Of a DNA stretch of 64,000 nucleotides, positions 47,716 through 55,944 are shown in pieces. Position numbers and translations under genes: made by a program. Origin of the DNA: Sphingobacteriales bacterium 44-61 (GTDB lineage Bacteria > Bacteroidota > Bacteroidia > Chitinophagales > Chitinophagaceae); assembly GCA_001898405.1 (NCBI GenBank), contig MKTW01000002.1, positions 430,167 to 494,166 of the forward strand, written 5' to 3'. The notes beneath the pieces were generated by a model. That model was given only the letters and a program-made list of their open reading frames with translations, was not told where the DNA came from and ran no database searches. Within the stretch, counting starts at the first letter, position 1; each line of letters begins with the position of its first letter.

Positions 47716-48555
47716 ATGAGATCAATATTAATCTTAACCGATTTTTCTGAAGCAGCATACCGCGCAGCAGAATATGCGGCCGAACTGGCAGACACATTGC
47801 AGGTCAAACGAATTATTCTATATCACGCCTATCAGACCATTGTGGTAGGTGGCGCAGACCTACCCGCGGCACCGATCAATACACAGCGCCTTTACCTCGA
47901 CAATATGGAAGCGCTGGGGTTGATCCAGGACCGGTTGAAACCCCTGGTGGGGCAAGAAGTGAAAGTAGACATGCTGGCACAAGACACGTCCTTCTTGCCG
48001 GATATGATCAACCAGCTTTGTGAAAAAGAAAAGATCAGCCTGGTTATAATGGGGGTATCTGGCAAGTCAGGCGTTGAAAAAATATTGATGGGCAGCATTA
48101 CAGGATCAGTATTGAAATCAGTTGAGTTCCCTGCACTGATCGTTCCCAATGAAGCAATGATCGGGAAAGGTGTAAAAAGTATTGTGCTTTGCACAGACCT
48201 TAAGGATCTTGGAGATATTCCAGCCGGCACTTTATATGAGTTCCTCGATGCATTATCATCCGAATTACATATAGTGAACGTATTGCCGGAATCGAAGGAT
48301 GGATTTTCTATTGAAACAGAGAAATCCATAACTCAGCTGCACCAGGGCCTGGAAAAATATCATCCTTCCTTTCATTATCTCCAGGGAGAGGATACAGTGA
48401 ATGATATCCTTTCATTTGCCGAAGAGCACCAGGCATCACTGATCATTGTTTTCCCAAAGAAACAGGGGTTCTTCTCTTCGATATTTCATAAAAGCATTTC
48501 AAAAAAACTGGCGTATAATTCCAGGGTTCCTTTATTATCATTGCCGGGTTTATGA
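47716..48555 (+). CDS. Tandem universal stress protein (two UspA domains)
   Basis: A 279-residue cytoplasmic protein of two Usp folds. The first (residues about 1-150) begins MRSILILTDFSEAAYRAAEY and ends with the ATP-type loop VIMGVSGKSGVEKILMGSIT followed by GSVLKSVEFPALIVPNE. The second (about 155-279) begins SIVLCTDLKDL and has a less conserved loop (IIVFPKKQGFFSSIFHKSIS). Such proteins bind nucleotides and respond to stress; tandem forms are common in Bacteroidota. Its position after the ATPase and phosphatidyltransferase suggests a membrane-stress group. Confidence 0.88.
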   Translation: MRSILILTDFSEAAYRAAEYAAELADTLQVKRIILYHAYQTIVVGGADLPAAPINTQRLYLDNMEALGLIQDRLKPLVGQEVKVDMLAQDTSFLPDMINQLCEKEKISLVIMGVSGKSGVEKILMGSITGSVLKSVEFPALIVPNEAMIGKGVKSIVLCTDLKDLGDIPAGTLYEFLDALSSELHIVNVLPESKDGFSIETEKSITQLHQGLEKYHPSFHYLQGEDTVNDILSFAEEHQASLIIVFPKKQGFFSSIFHKSISKKLAYNSRVPLLSLPGL

Positions 48556-48580
48556 TATACATAGCATCACTGGCGAGTGA

Positions 48581-49348
48581 TCAGTATTTATAATATTCCC
48601 TCATTTTTTTTATGAAGACATCTTTCTTCCTGCGGGATACTTCCACGTCATGGTTATTCGTCATAATAATACTTCCACCTTCGCCCTTTATGTATTCTTT
48701 TATATGTTCAAGGTTAACCAGGAAAGATTTGTGTACACGAACAAAATTGCAATCTTCCAGCAATGTTTCATATTCAAAAATAGGTTTGCTGGAACAGATA
48801 TTGCTGCCGTTGGTCAGGTGGAAATTCGTATAGTTACTGTTGGCTTCACAATAAATGATATCAGGTATTTCGATCACTTTTACTCCCCTGAGCGAGGGTA
48901 TGCATAATTTCATTTTTTTACCGGGTCCATATTGTGCAAGGTTATGGAGCAAGGTGCTGAAGCGCATTTCCTCACCCTTTTCCGATATTCTTTTAATTGC
49001 CCTTTGCACCGCTTCAATCAGCAAGTCATCTTCCACTGGTTTTAAGAGGTAGTCCAGGGCACTGAAGCGGAAGGCTTGCATCATATAATTATTGTGGGCA
49101 GTCACGAAAATAACTTCGAAGGAAACATTATTGATACTTCTGAGCAGGTCAAATCCATTTTTTTCAGGCATGGCTATGTCCAGGAACACCAGTTGTGGGG
49201 TGAGGCGCTCGATCTTTTCCTTTGCATCGTCACTGCTTTGGCAACAAGCAATAATACTTACCTCCGGGCAGTGGAGCTGCAACAATTTTTGCAAAGAGGA
49301 AAGCCCCCTTGGTTCATCATCTACAAGAATAGCAGTAATCTGGTTCAT
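48581..49348 (-). CDS. LytTR-family response regulator
   Basis: A 255-residue regulator. Receiver (about 3-120): ILVDDEPRGLSSLQKLL, phospho-Asp in LVFLDIAMPEKNGFDLLRSI, Lys in YLLKPVED. LytTR domain (about 150-250): IPSLRGVKVIEIPDIIYCEA, then FVRVHKSFLVNLEHIKEYIK and a final IMTNNHDVEVSRRKKDVF. The start codon overlaps the stop of the sensor kinase upstream by one base, so it is the cognate regulator. No binding sites were identified. Its stop is 25 bases from the universal stress gene, which is convergent; a 6-bp hairpin sits between. Confidence 0.92.
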   Translation of the reverse strand: MNQITAILVDDEPRGLSSLQKLLQLHCPEVSIIACCQSSDDAKEKIERLTPQLVFLDIAMPEKNGFDLLRSINNVSFEVIFVTAHNNYMMQAFRFSALDYLLKPVEDDLLIEAVQRAIKRISEKGEEMRFSTLLHNLAQYGPGKKMKLCIPSLRGVKVIEIPDIIYCEANSNYTNFHLTNGSNICSSKPIFEYETLLEDCNFVRVHKSFLVNLEHIKEYIKGEGGSIIMTNNHDVEVSRRKKDVFIKKMREYYKY

Positions 49349-52300
49349 TATTCATTTATTTGAAGCAGTAAGAACAATTGCACAACAGTGCCGGTACCTT
49401 TATAGTTATCAAGATCTTCTTTATCATTGATAGATATGCTGCTTTTCAGCTTATATTTTTCATTAAGAAGCCTGATGCGGTTTGTAACGTTCTCAAGTCC
49501 TACGGAATGATGTGTTTTGCTGCCGTTAATTTTATTCTTCAGCGACTGGCGAATGCCGATACCATCATCCTCTATGATACAAAGAAGCCTGTCGCCCTGC
49601 TTTTTAAAATCAACATTGATGTTGATGTTTTTCCTGCTTGCCGTAGTGCCATGCCATAATGCATTTTCTACAAAGGGTTGTATCAACATGGAAGGAAGCA
49701 TTACCTCGTCGGGATCAAGCTCATCATCGGCCAGTATGCGGCAGGTAAATGCTTCGTTTCGTATCTGTTCAATTTCGATATAACGTGTGAGATGATCAAT
49801 CGTTTGACGCAGGGGAACAAATGTCTTTCCTGATTGATCAAGTGTAATGCGGATAAGCCTTGCAAATTTTCCCAGGAAATGAGAAGCTTCTTTATTTTCA
49901 TTGCTCAGGATCATTTCCCTGATACTGTTAAGGCTGTTAAATACAAAATGAGGGTTCATCTGCGCCCGCATAGCCATCATTTCCGCCTCAGCAATCTTTT
50001 GCTTTAAAGTGGCTTCCTTTTTTATAGAGAGTATCCTTCTTCTTACAAAATAGGTGATCAGACCGGCCAGCAATAATATCGCCAGCGTCCGGAACCACCA
50101 GGTTTGCCACCACGGCGGTTGAATGGTGACAGCCAGCGCAACAATCCCTTTGCTCCTTAACCCATCGCTATTGGCAGCCATAAGTTCGAAAGTATAATCA
50201 CCAGGCGGCAAACTTGTGAAGTTGGCAGAGCTGTTTACTGAGAAATCGCTCCATCGGTCATTCAGTCCCTTAAGCCTGTAACTGAATTGATTATTTTTTT
50301 CACTGGAAAAATTGGTGACAGCAAAACGGATGGAAAGGAAATTTTCATTGTACCTGAGCTGGAGTTTCGCCGGCTTATCATTGAAAACCGGCCAGGGAGT
50401 ATCGTTTATCTCCACATTGGTGATAATGGGAAGCGGGCTGAATATGTTTTGCCTGAGTAAAGATGGTTGAAAAAAAGTGACCCCTCCCATACCACCAAAA
50501 TAAAGAGTACCATTCGGTTCCTTGAGCGCACAGGCTGTATTATATTCCAGGAAAGTGAGGCCGTTAGAAGTGCTGTAATGCTGAAGGATCGCATAGCCTG
50601 CACTTATTTTATATAAACCAAAATTGGTGCTCACCCAAAAATACCCATCATTATCTTTAAGCGTTGCATAGCAAACTCTTGAAGTGCTTTCCCCTCCTGG
50701 CGTCAGATGCTGAATCACTTTGTTCTGTAAATAGTCATACACAACCAATCCGTTATCTGTAGCCAGCCACATCAGGTTGCCGTCCTTTAGCATATGCCGT
50801 ACGAACAGCGAAATATTGTTTACAGGTGTTACAATTGACAATGTCTTTTTTAAATAATCATACTTCAGCAAGCCGGAACCTTCCGTGCATATCCAAACCG
50901 TACTATTCTCATCTTCATACATATACCTGGCTGTGTACACATATGAAGCATCTTTATAAATTCCAGGTTGCAGATTTTCCGGGAAGGGTGCCCATTTTTT
51001 GCCCCCTGGCGAAAAAAACAGCAAGCCGTTTTCCGACGCTACAAGCAGGCTGTCTGCGTTTTTTAGTTTTAGCAGGGAAATGGTCCTGTTTAACGCTAAA
51101 AATGAAGGATCACGATAATAGCTGATCTTCTTTGCTGCAGGATTAAGTTCCATCAACCCGGACACAGTAGCTGCCCAGATATGACCATCAGTGTTTTCTG
51201 TTATATCATAGACAATATTGTTGACCCCTTCCAACCTGGCCGATTCAGGGAACTTGACCACTTCCCCGGTTGTTTTATTCCATTCTACAATGCCATGACT
51301 TTGGGTGCCGATATAAATTTTTCCGTCCCCGGACTTATATAGTTTATAGATCACTTTCTCCGGCAAGGCATTCTGTAGAGGTCCCATTTCACTAATATGG
51401 CCAAACTGGTGCAAAAGCGGATCATATTTAGCGATACCTCCGCTTAATCCAAACCAAACAATCCCCTGCCTGTCTTTATAAGCCGTTACAACAAAATTGG
51501 TAGCCGGGCTATGAAGATCATAAGGCTTTCTTACAGCGGCCTGCATTTCCCCGGTTTTGATATTATACCGATAAATGCCACTGCCCCTGGAGCCTATCCA
51601 GATGCTATTGCTGCTATCCGAAGCAAAGGCATTAACACCCCCCGGCACTGTTTTCAACACATGAATATTGGCAGGGTCTTCTATCGGATGAGAAACATAA
51701 TAGCAGCCATCAGAAAGGGTACCGATCCACAATGTGTTCTCAAAAGAAAAAAGCTGGTTTATTTGGGGAAATGATGTTTTCTCATACAATGGTATTGGCC
51801 GGTATGCTTTGTCTCCCGGTTTTAGCATATACAGCTTGTACAGTGTTGACACTACCAATTTGTCCTGGTGCATAGTAATGCCGGTTACATTGGCTTTGTC
51901 GTCTTTATCAGCAAAATAAGGCGTAAGGGTATTCAATTGCAGATCGAGGCAAAGAAGTCCGTTGTTGAAGGTGATGATCCAATACTCCTTTTCTTTAAAG
52001 GAAATAATCTCCTTTACTGGTAACGTATCGAGCATGGCTGCAAAAGGGAATAATTCGGAAACCCGCTGCAATGAATCACCCGCCATCGTGTAGATGCAGC
52101 TTCCAAGTGCACTGCCTATCCAAAGTTGTTTTTCCCGGTCATCAAAAAAAAGGGTGGTTATATGATTAGAGGGCAGCTTCTTCCCTATTCCGTTTTGCCG
52201 CAGGTATACCTTAAATTCTCTCCCATCATACCGATTCAGCCCGTCTTGCGTTGCAAACCACATAAAGCCATTGGCGTCCTGGGCTATGGCATAACAACTG

Positions 52301-52434
52301 TTTTGAGATAAGCCCTGTTCCGAAGAATAGTTCTCAAAAAACAGGGGCTTTTGCTGAGCTGCTGCAAGCTGCCCCCAAAAAAGGAAATGCAGCAAGAGCA
52401 CCTTTTTGATGCCGGGCAGTATGCCCGCGTTCAT
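49348..52434 (-). CDS. Reg_prop/Y_Y_Y sensor histidine kinase of the LytS type
   Basis: A 1028-residue sensor. Signal peptide (IKKVLLLHFLFWGQLAAAQ), then a periplasmic propeller of Reg_prop blades (SSEQGLSQNSCYAIAQDANG; GFMWFATQDGLNRYDG; many repeats to about residue 690), a Y_Y_Y domain (FSYRLKGLNDRWSDFSVNSS), one transmembrane segment (RTLAILLLAGLITYFVRRRI, near 800), and a His_kinase module with His in AQMNPHFVFNSLNSIREMI and ATPase motifs SMLIQPFVENALWHG and EDDGIGIRQS. Unlike the 19616 protein there is no receiver or AraC domain; its output is the overlapping LytTR gene. The frame is open to 52476, but only the Met at 52434 gives a signal peptide. Confidence 0.93.
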   Translation of the reverse strand: MNAGILPGIKKVLLLHFLFWGQLAAAQQKPLFFENYSSEQGLSQNSCYAIAQDANGFMWFATQDGLNRYDGREFKVYLRQNGIGKKLPSNHITTLFFDDREKQLWIGSALGSCIYTMAGDSLQRVSELFPFAAMLDTLPVKEIISFKEKEYWIITFNNGLLCLDLQLNTLTPYFADKDDKANVTGITMHQDKLVVSTLYKLYMLKPGDKAYRPIPLYEKTSFPQINQLFSFENTLWIGTLSDGCYYVSHPIEDPANIHVLKTVPGGVNAFASDSSNSIWIGSRGSGIYRYNIKTGEMQAAVRKPYDLHSPATNFVVTAYKDRQGIVWFGLSGGIAKYDPLLHQFGHISEMGPLQNALPEKVIYKLYKSGDGKIYIGTQSHGIVEWNKTTGEVVKFPESARLEGVNNIVYDITENTDGHIWAATVSGLMELNPAAKKISYYRDPSFLALNRTISLLKLKNADSLLVASENGLLFFSPGGKKWAPFPENLQPGIYKDASYVYTARYMYEDENSTVWICTEGSGLLKYDYLKKTLSIVTPVNNISLFVRHMLKDGNLMWLATDNGLVVYDYLQNKVIQHLTPGGESTSRVCYATLKDNDGYFWVSTNFGLYKISAGYAILQHYSTSNGLTFLEYNTACALKEPNGTLYFGGMGGVTFFQPSLLRQNIFSPLPIITNVEINDTPWPVFNDKPAKLQLRYNENFLSIRFAVTNFSSEKNNQFSYRLKGLNDRWSDFSVNSSANFTSLPPGDYTFELMAANSDGLRSKGIVALAVTIQPPWWQTWWFRTLAILLLAGLITYFVRRRILSIKKEATLKQKIAEAEMMAMRAQMNPHFVFNSLNSIREMILSNENKEASHFLGKFARLIRITLDQSGKTFVPLRQTIDHLTRYIEIEQIRNEAFTCRILADDELDPDEVMLPSMLIQPFVENALWHGTTASRKNININVDFKKQGDRLLCIIEDDGIGIRQSLKNKINGSKTHHSVGLENVTNRIRLLNEKYKLKSSISINDKEDLDNYKGTGTVVQLFLLLQINE

Positions 52435-52819
52435 ACGAAAGCAGCGTCTGGCTCCTGTCAAAAAAAGCTGTGTCATACCCTGAGATCGAATTAAGGCTTT
52501 TAGCAGTTATCTCTTCCGGATCGATTACTTCTGGTAAAGTTAATATTACTAATGAAAATATGCCAGCTCATCCGGCGCCCACCGCCAGTATATGCCGGTA
52601 GTTCGGGAAAAAGCCCCTTTAATCAGCTCCTTCACACCGTTAGCACAATTCAGGGCAGAAATTAATTAAGCAGGCCTGCCACCGCTCCTGAAAACAAAGC
52701 CGCCATTCTCTCAATGCAGCTTGTCTTGCTTCCGGTGGCGGCATAGCTTCATTGTCATAGATACACTTACCTGCAACCGTCAATATCAGTGTAATTAACA
52801 TCCTTAAAAAAAATGGAAC
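52435..52819. other. Divergent intergenic region with one weak small frame
   Basis: This 385-base gap separates the divergent kinase and PH-like genes. It holds no strong promoter match. On the minus strand, 52801 to 52640 is a 53-codon frame (MLITLILTVAGKCIYD at the start, then Cys/Trp-rich sequence) that looks like decayed coding sequence rather than a clear gene. Confidence 0.4.
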
Positions 52820-53152
52820 ATGAAAATTGAATTACAACCTGCTGAAGCAACCATTGACACCTGGAGCATCTATTATATATCGCCAAATGGCAAATCAACA
52901 GCCGGCAAGCTTACAGTCACCAATCAACGGCTGCTATTTTTACCACAACATGATGACGATTCCTTTTCCCTCTCCTTATATAACCGGAAAGGGCTCCTTG
53001 TATTCGAAAAATCGGGCATCAGGGGAGTAACCGCCCAGAAAAGCTTTCTCTCAAAAAAAGTACTGATCACCATGTCGGATGATTCCACACACACTTTTAA
53101 CTACGGTGTAATGAATATCGACAAACTGGTAGCAGCAATACAAAGCAATTAA
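52820..53152 (+). CDS. Small GRAM/PH-like domain protein
   Basis: A 110-residue protein without a signal peptide. The pattern STAGKLTVTNQRLLFLPQHD, then LLVFEKSGIRGVTAQKSFLS and KKVLITMSDDSTHTFNYG, ending in an amphipathic helix (NIDKLVAAIQSN), matches the layout of bacterial PH/GRAM-like domains: two small sheets and a closing helix. Such domains usually bind lipids or proteins at membranes. It leads a plus-strand run of exported proteins, 25 bases before the next gene, although it is itself probably cytoplasmic. Confidence 0.6.
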   Translation: MKIELQPAEATIDTWSIYYISPNGKSTAGKLTVTNQRLLFLPQHDDDSFSLSLYNRKGLLVFEKSGIRGVTAQKSFLSKKVLITMSDDSTHTFNYGVMNIDKLVAAIQSN

Positions 53153-53177
53153 ATCACCCTAACAAAATATCAGCAAC

Positions 53178-53744
53178 ATGAACAAATACTGTCAATACAT
53201 AGCAATACCAGCAGTTGCAGTGAGCATACTGATCGGCTGCGCTGGTAAAAAAGAAACGCCTGAAACAATTGCAGCCAAATGGTGCGCTCTTAATGCCGAT
53301 GTAACAAAAGCAGCCGAAGGCGAAGCACAGCAAAAAGCCAGGCAGGCAAGAAGCGACTTTGAAAACGCGATGGAAACCAAATACAAGGAAGATACCGTCA
53401 TGATGCGTGCCATTTTCAAAGCGGTAGAAGCTTGCGAAGGCGAGTCGGAAGGAAGGAATGACAAGGCTGCAACCGCCACAGCTGCTACAGACCTGGAAGC
53501 AGTGCTGCCCCTCGCATATGGAAATGCAAAAGATGTTGCAACGGCTTATTGTTCGCTGGTAGACGAATCTATAGCTGCGGCCCAGAACAGCAGCGACGCC
53601 GAATTGAAGAAGATCATGAGCGCCAAGATAATTTTTGAAAAGAATATGGATGAGAGTTATAAAGACAATCCTGAAAGAAGGGATTCCATATTCAAAATGA
53701 TACAACCATGTATGGCTAAGGAAGTAAAATTCCGTCAGCAGTAG
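53178..53744 (+). CDS. Lipoprotein of unknown function
   Basis: A 188-residue lipoprotein: leader YIAIPAVAVSILIGC with Cys near residue 15 (lipobox LIGC). The mature part is helical and Ala/Glu/Lys rich, with two related halves: ETIAAKWCALNADVTKAAEG then FENAMETKYKEDTVMMRAIF, and KDVATAYCSLVDESIAAAQN then FEKNMDESYKDNPERRDSIF. This internal duplication (a C-A/S-L helix, an acidic linker, F-E-x-x-M-x-x-x-Y-K-D/E) suggests a two-bundle helical protein. Family not recognised. Confidence 0.65.
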   Translation: MNKYCQYIAIPAVAVSILIGCAGKKETPETIAAKWCALNADVTKAAEGEAQQKARQARSDFENAMETKYKEDTVMMRAIFKAVEACEGESEGRNDKAATATAATDLEAVLPLAYGNAKDVATAYCSLVDESIAAAQNSSDAELKKIMSAKIIFEKNMDESYKDNPERRDSIFKMIQPCMAKEVKFRQQ

Positions 53745-53771
53745 CCATCATAAAACCCTAAACATACTTAT

Positions 53772-54518
53772 ATGAAAACACTTATTGTACTTAGCGCAAT
53801 GCTTTTTCTGATCACTGTTGGATGTAAAAAAGATAAGGAGAATAAGCCTGAATGCCGGATCACCAGCATGACATCACCCACAGGGGAAGATTACGTTTTT
53901 ACTTACAATGCTGAAGGCAAATTAGTCTCCACAGCAATGGATGGAACGTCCACTATCAATTTTACTTACAATGGGAATACCGTTACCTCTTTATATGCAA
54001 GCGGCTCCTATTACAATAAAACAACCTATACCATTAATAACAACGGGCAGGTAAGCCATTCAAGAACGGAATACAACACAGCAGGCACTAATTGGGCCGA
54101 AAGGGTTTATGAATACACCGGCGCCCAGGTTATCAAAGAAACACTGACCAAGAACGGTGGCTTCACTTCAATCCGTACCTATCAGTGGAGTAACGGCAAT
54201 TTGCAAACCATGTCCATTAACAACAGCGATAATTCCTGGCAAACGCTTACGTATGAATATTACGCGGACAAGCCTTATCGAACAGGCGATATCCAGGACT
54301 GGGATAGATTGATGAGCGGCGTGGAAATTTTCCATTCAAAAAATCTGCTCAAAAAATATACAAGCACCTATCAGGACAATACGACCGGTACTCCAATACC
54401 TGTGACAGAGATAACTAATTACAGTTATGAATTTGACGGAGATGGGAAAATCACTTCTATGACATCATCATTTGGCGGCAACAATCAGGCATATCAATAC
54501 CTGTATGAATGTAAATAG
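53772..54518 (+). CDS. Lipoprotein with RHS/YD-like strands
   Basis: A 248-residue lipoprotein; the leader ends in ITVGCKKDKE with Cys near residue 18. The mature part is a chain of short beta strands of the YD/DUF4595 type (DYVFTYNAEGKLVSTAMDGT; INFTYNGNTVTSLY; TYTINNNGQVSHSRTEYN; NYSYEFDGDGKITSM), which usually form a closed beta shell or strip. No catalytic site is visible. It lies between two other small exported genes in the same direction. Confidence 0.7.
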   Translation: MKTLIVLSAMLFLITVGCKKDKENKPECRITSMTSPTGEDYVFTYNAEGKLVSTAMDGTSTINFTYNGNTVTSLYASGSYYNKTTYTINNNGQVSHSRTEYNTAGTNWAERVYEYTGAQVIKETLTKNGGFTSIRTYQWSNGNLQTMSINNSDNSWQTLTYEYYADKPYRTGDIQDWDRLMSGVEIFHSKNLLKKYTSTYQDNTTGTPIPVTEITNYSYEFDGDGKITSMTSSFGGNNQAYQYLYECK

Positions 54519-54548
54519 TTCATATTATTCAATTTTAAAACTCCTTAT

Positions 54549-54965
54549 ATGAAAAAGATACTCTTATTATTATCAGTCTTATTCATTTTTACGATCGCCG
54601 ATGCTCAGGTAAAAAGAACCAAAGAAATACCACAGGGCAATAGCGATACTAGCTGGCACAACCTGGGCGGGTCAAAAACACGTACGAATATTAACAATGG
54701 GGATGTAAAAATCCACTCAGAACCTGGGAAATATGAGCTGTATGCAACTTATAAAAACAAACAGGCAACCGACTATTACGCCATCGACAATAAGGGAACT
54801 AAAATTCCGGTAAGCAGTGTTACAAAAACTGTCGACTATGCAGCCAAAATAGTGAAATGCTTTAAATGCGTGGGAACAATAGATGACAAGGGAACTAAAA
54901 CCACAGATTGCTGGGACGTCCCCTGCCCTAAAGCTGCAACCACTGCAATCAAGACTGCCCACTAA
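54549..54965 (+). CDS. Small exported protein of unknown function
   Basis: A 138-residue protein with a signal peptide (KKILLLLSVLFIFTIADAQ). The mature part is beta-rich and ends with a Cys-rich segment (KCFKCVGTIDDKGTKTTDCW, then DVPCP), four Cys that could form two disulfides or bind a metal. The repeat-like phrases AIDNKGTKIP and TIDDKGTKTT are notable. No family recognised. In the plus-strand run of exported proteins. Confidence 0.6.
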   Translation: MKKILLLLSVLFIFTIADAQVKRTKEIPQGNSDTSWHNLGGSKTRTNINNGDVKIHSEPGKYELYATYKNKQATDYYAIDNKGTKIPVSSVTKTVDYAAKIVKCFKCVGTIDDKGTKTTDCWDVPCPKAATTAIKTAH

Positions 54966-55026
54966 GGCATTATGAGGCAGATCTTCTGTAAATAACCTAT
55001 TGGTCACTTTTCGCAAAACACACACC

Positions 55027-55911
55027 ATGAAACAAGCTATGCTATTACTCATTGCAATGAGTGCCGCCCTGTGCAGCCTGGCACAGAATGTTGGCATCGG
55101 CACTACTGACCCTAAGGAAAAACTGGATGTAAACGGTAATACCAATATTAACGGCAACATAAAGATAAACGGCACAACCGGGCAGCCCGGGCAGGTATTG
55201 ATGACCAATAGTGCAGGCACTACGCAATGGGGCAGTTTTCAATCACCGGGAAGTGATCAGTATAAAAATTTTGTCTGCTTTGCTAATGGGAGCGGTTCAT
55301 GGAATGTTCCTGATGGAGTAACCCAACTATTAATAGAAGTCTGGGGTGGCGGTGGCGGCGGATCTGCTTATGGTGGTGGTGGCGGTGGCGGATATGCCAG
55401 ATCACAGTTCTCTGTTACAGCAGGGACTTCTATCACATACACTGTGGGGCTCGGTGGTAGCCGGGGCTCGGGAACTACTAATGGACAATCCGGAGGAACT
55501 TCCACTGTAAATGTTTCCGGGGTCCAATCAAGTGCATACGGAGGAGATGGAGCTGTTACCGATGCAACCTTTCATATTCTCTTCCAAACGCCTGATGGCG
55601 GAAGCTATAATGGGGGCCAAAATACTATCGGCGCTAATGGCGAAGCTGGATATCAGAATAATATCAGTTATGTGCAGAAATCAACCGGTGTTTTTCTTCA
55701 AACATTGCGTGGAGGAAAAGGAGGTGATGGTGCCAATACAGTCAATACCGGAGGGCATGGAGGTTTTGCGAATATAAACAGCCAGGGCAATTTTGAAGGC
55801 TTACAATCCGATCCATCCGCCGGGAGGGCTCCGGGCGGCGGTGGTGGCGGTGGCGGCACATCAAGCGTTGGCGCCAACGGCGGCAGCGGAAGAATAATTA
55901 TCTGGTATTGA
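55027..55911 (+). CDS. Secreted glycine-rich surface protein with GIGTT leader module
   Basis: A 294-residue exported protein. Signal peptide (QAMLLLIAMSAALCSLAQ), then NVGIGTTDPKEKLDVNGNTN, the leader module shared with the 994-residue fibre gene downstream, then a glycine-rich domain (NVPDGVTQLLIEVWGGGGGG; SAYGGGGGGGYARSQFSVTA; TYTVGLGGSRGSG) typical of fibre-tip or cell-surface domains where Gly runs pack as triple helices. The C-terminus ends GGSGRIIIWY. No T9SS domain or membrane anchor is seen. The frame is open to a TTG at 55000, but the ATG at 55027 gives the signal peptide. Confidence 0.78.
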   Translation: MKQAMLLLIAMSAALCSLAQNVGIGTTDPKEKLDVNGNTNINGNIKINGTTGQPGQVLMTNSAGTTQWGSFQSPGSDQYKNFVCFANGSGSWNVPDGVTQLLIEVWGGGGGGSAYGGGGGGGYARSQFSVTAGTSITYTVGLGGSRGSGTTNGQSGGTSTVNVSGVQSSAYGGDGAVTDATFHILFQTPDGGSYNGGQNTIGANGEAGYQNNISYVQKSTGVFLQTLRGGKGGDGANTVNTGGHGGFANINSQGNFEGLQSDPSAGRAPGGGGGGGGTSSVGANGGSGRIIIWY

Positions 55912-55944
55912 TCATATCATAAGGTTTACAAAACATCATAAGCA

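Noticed and set aside
48564..48581. Short hairpin ATCACT-GGCG-AGTGAT between the stress and LytTR genes
   Set aside because: Only 6 bp with no T-run on either strand; not strong enough to list as a terminator.
55000..55026. TTG-initiated extension of the glycine-rich gene
   Set aside because: It would put charged residues before the signal peptide; the ATG at 55027 matches the start of the paralogous fibre gene.
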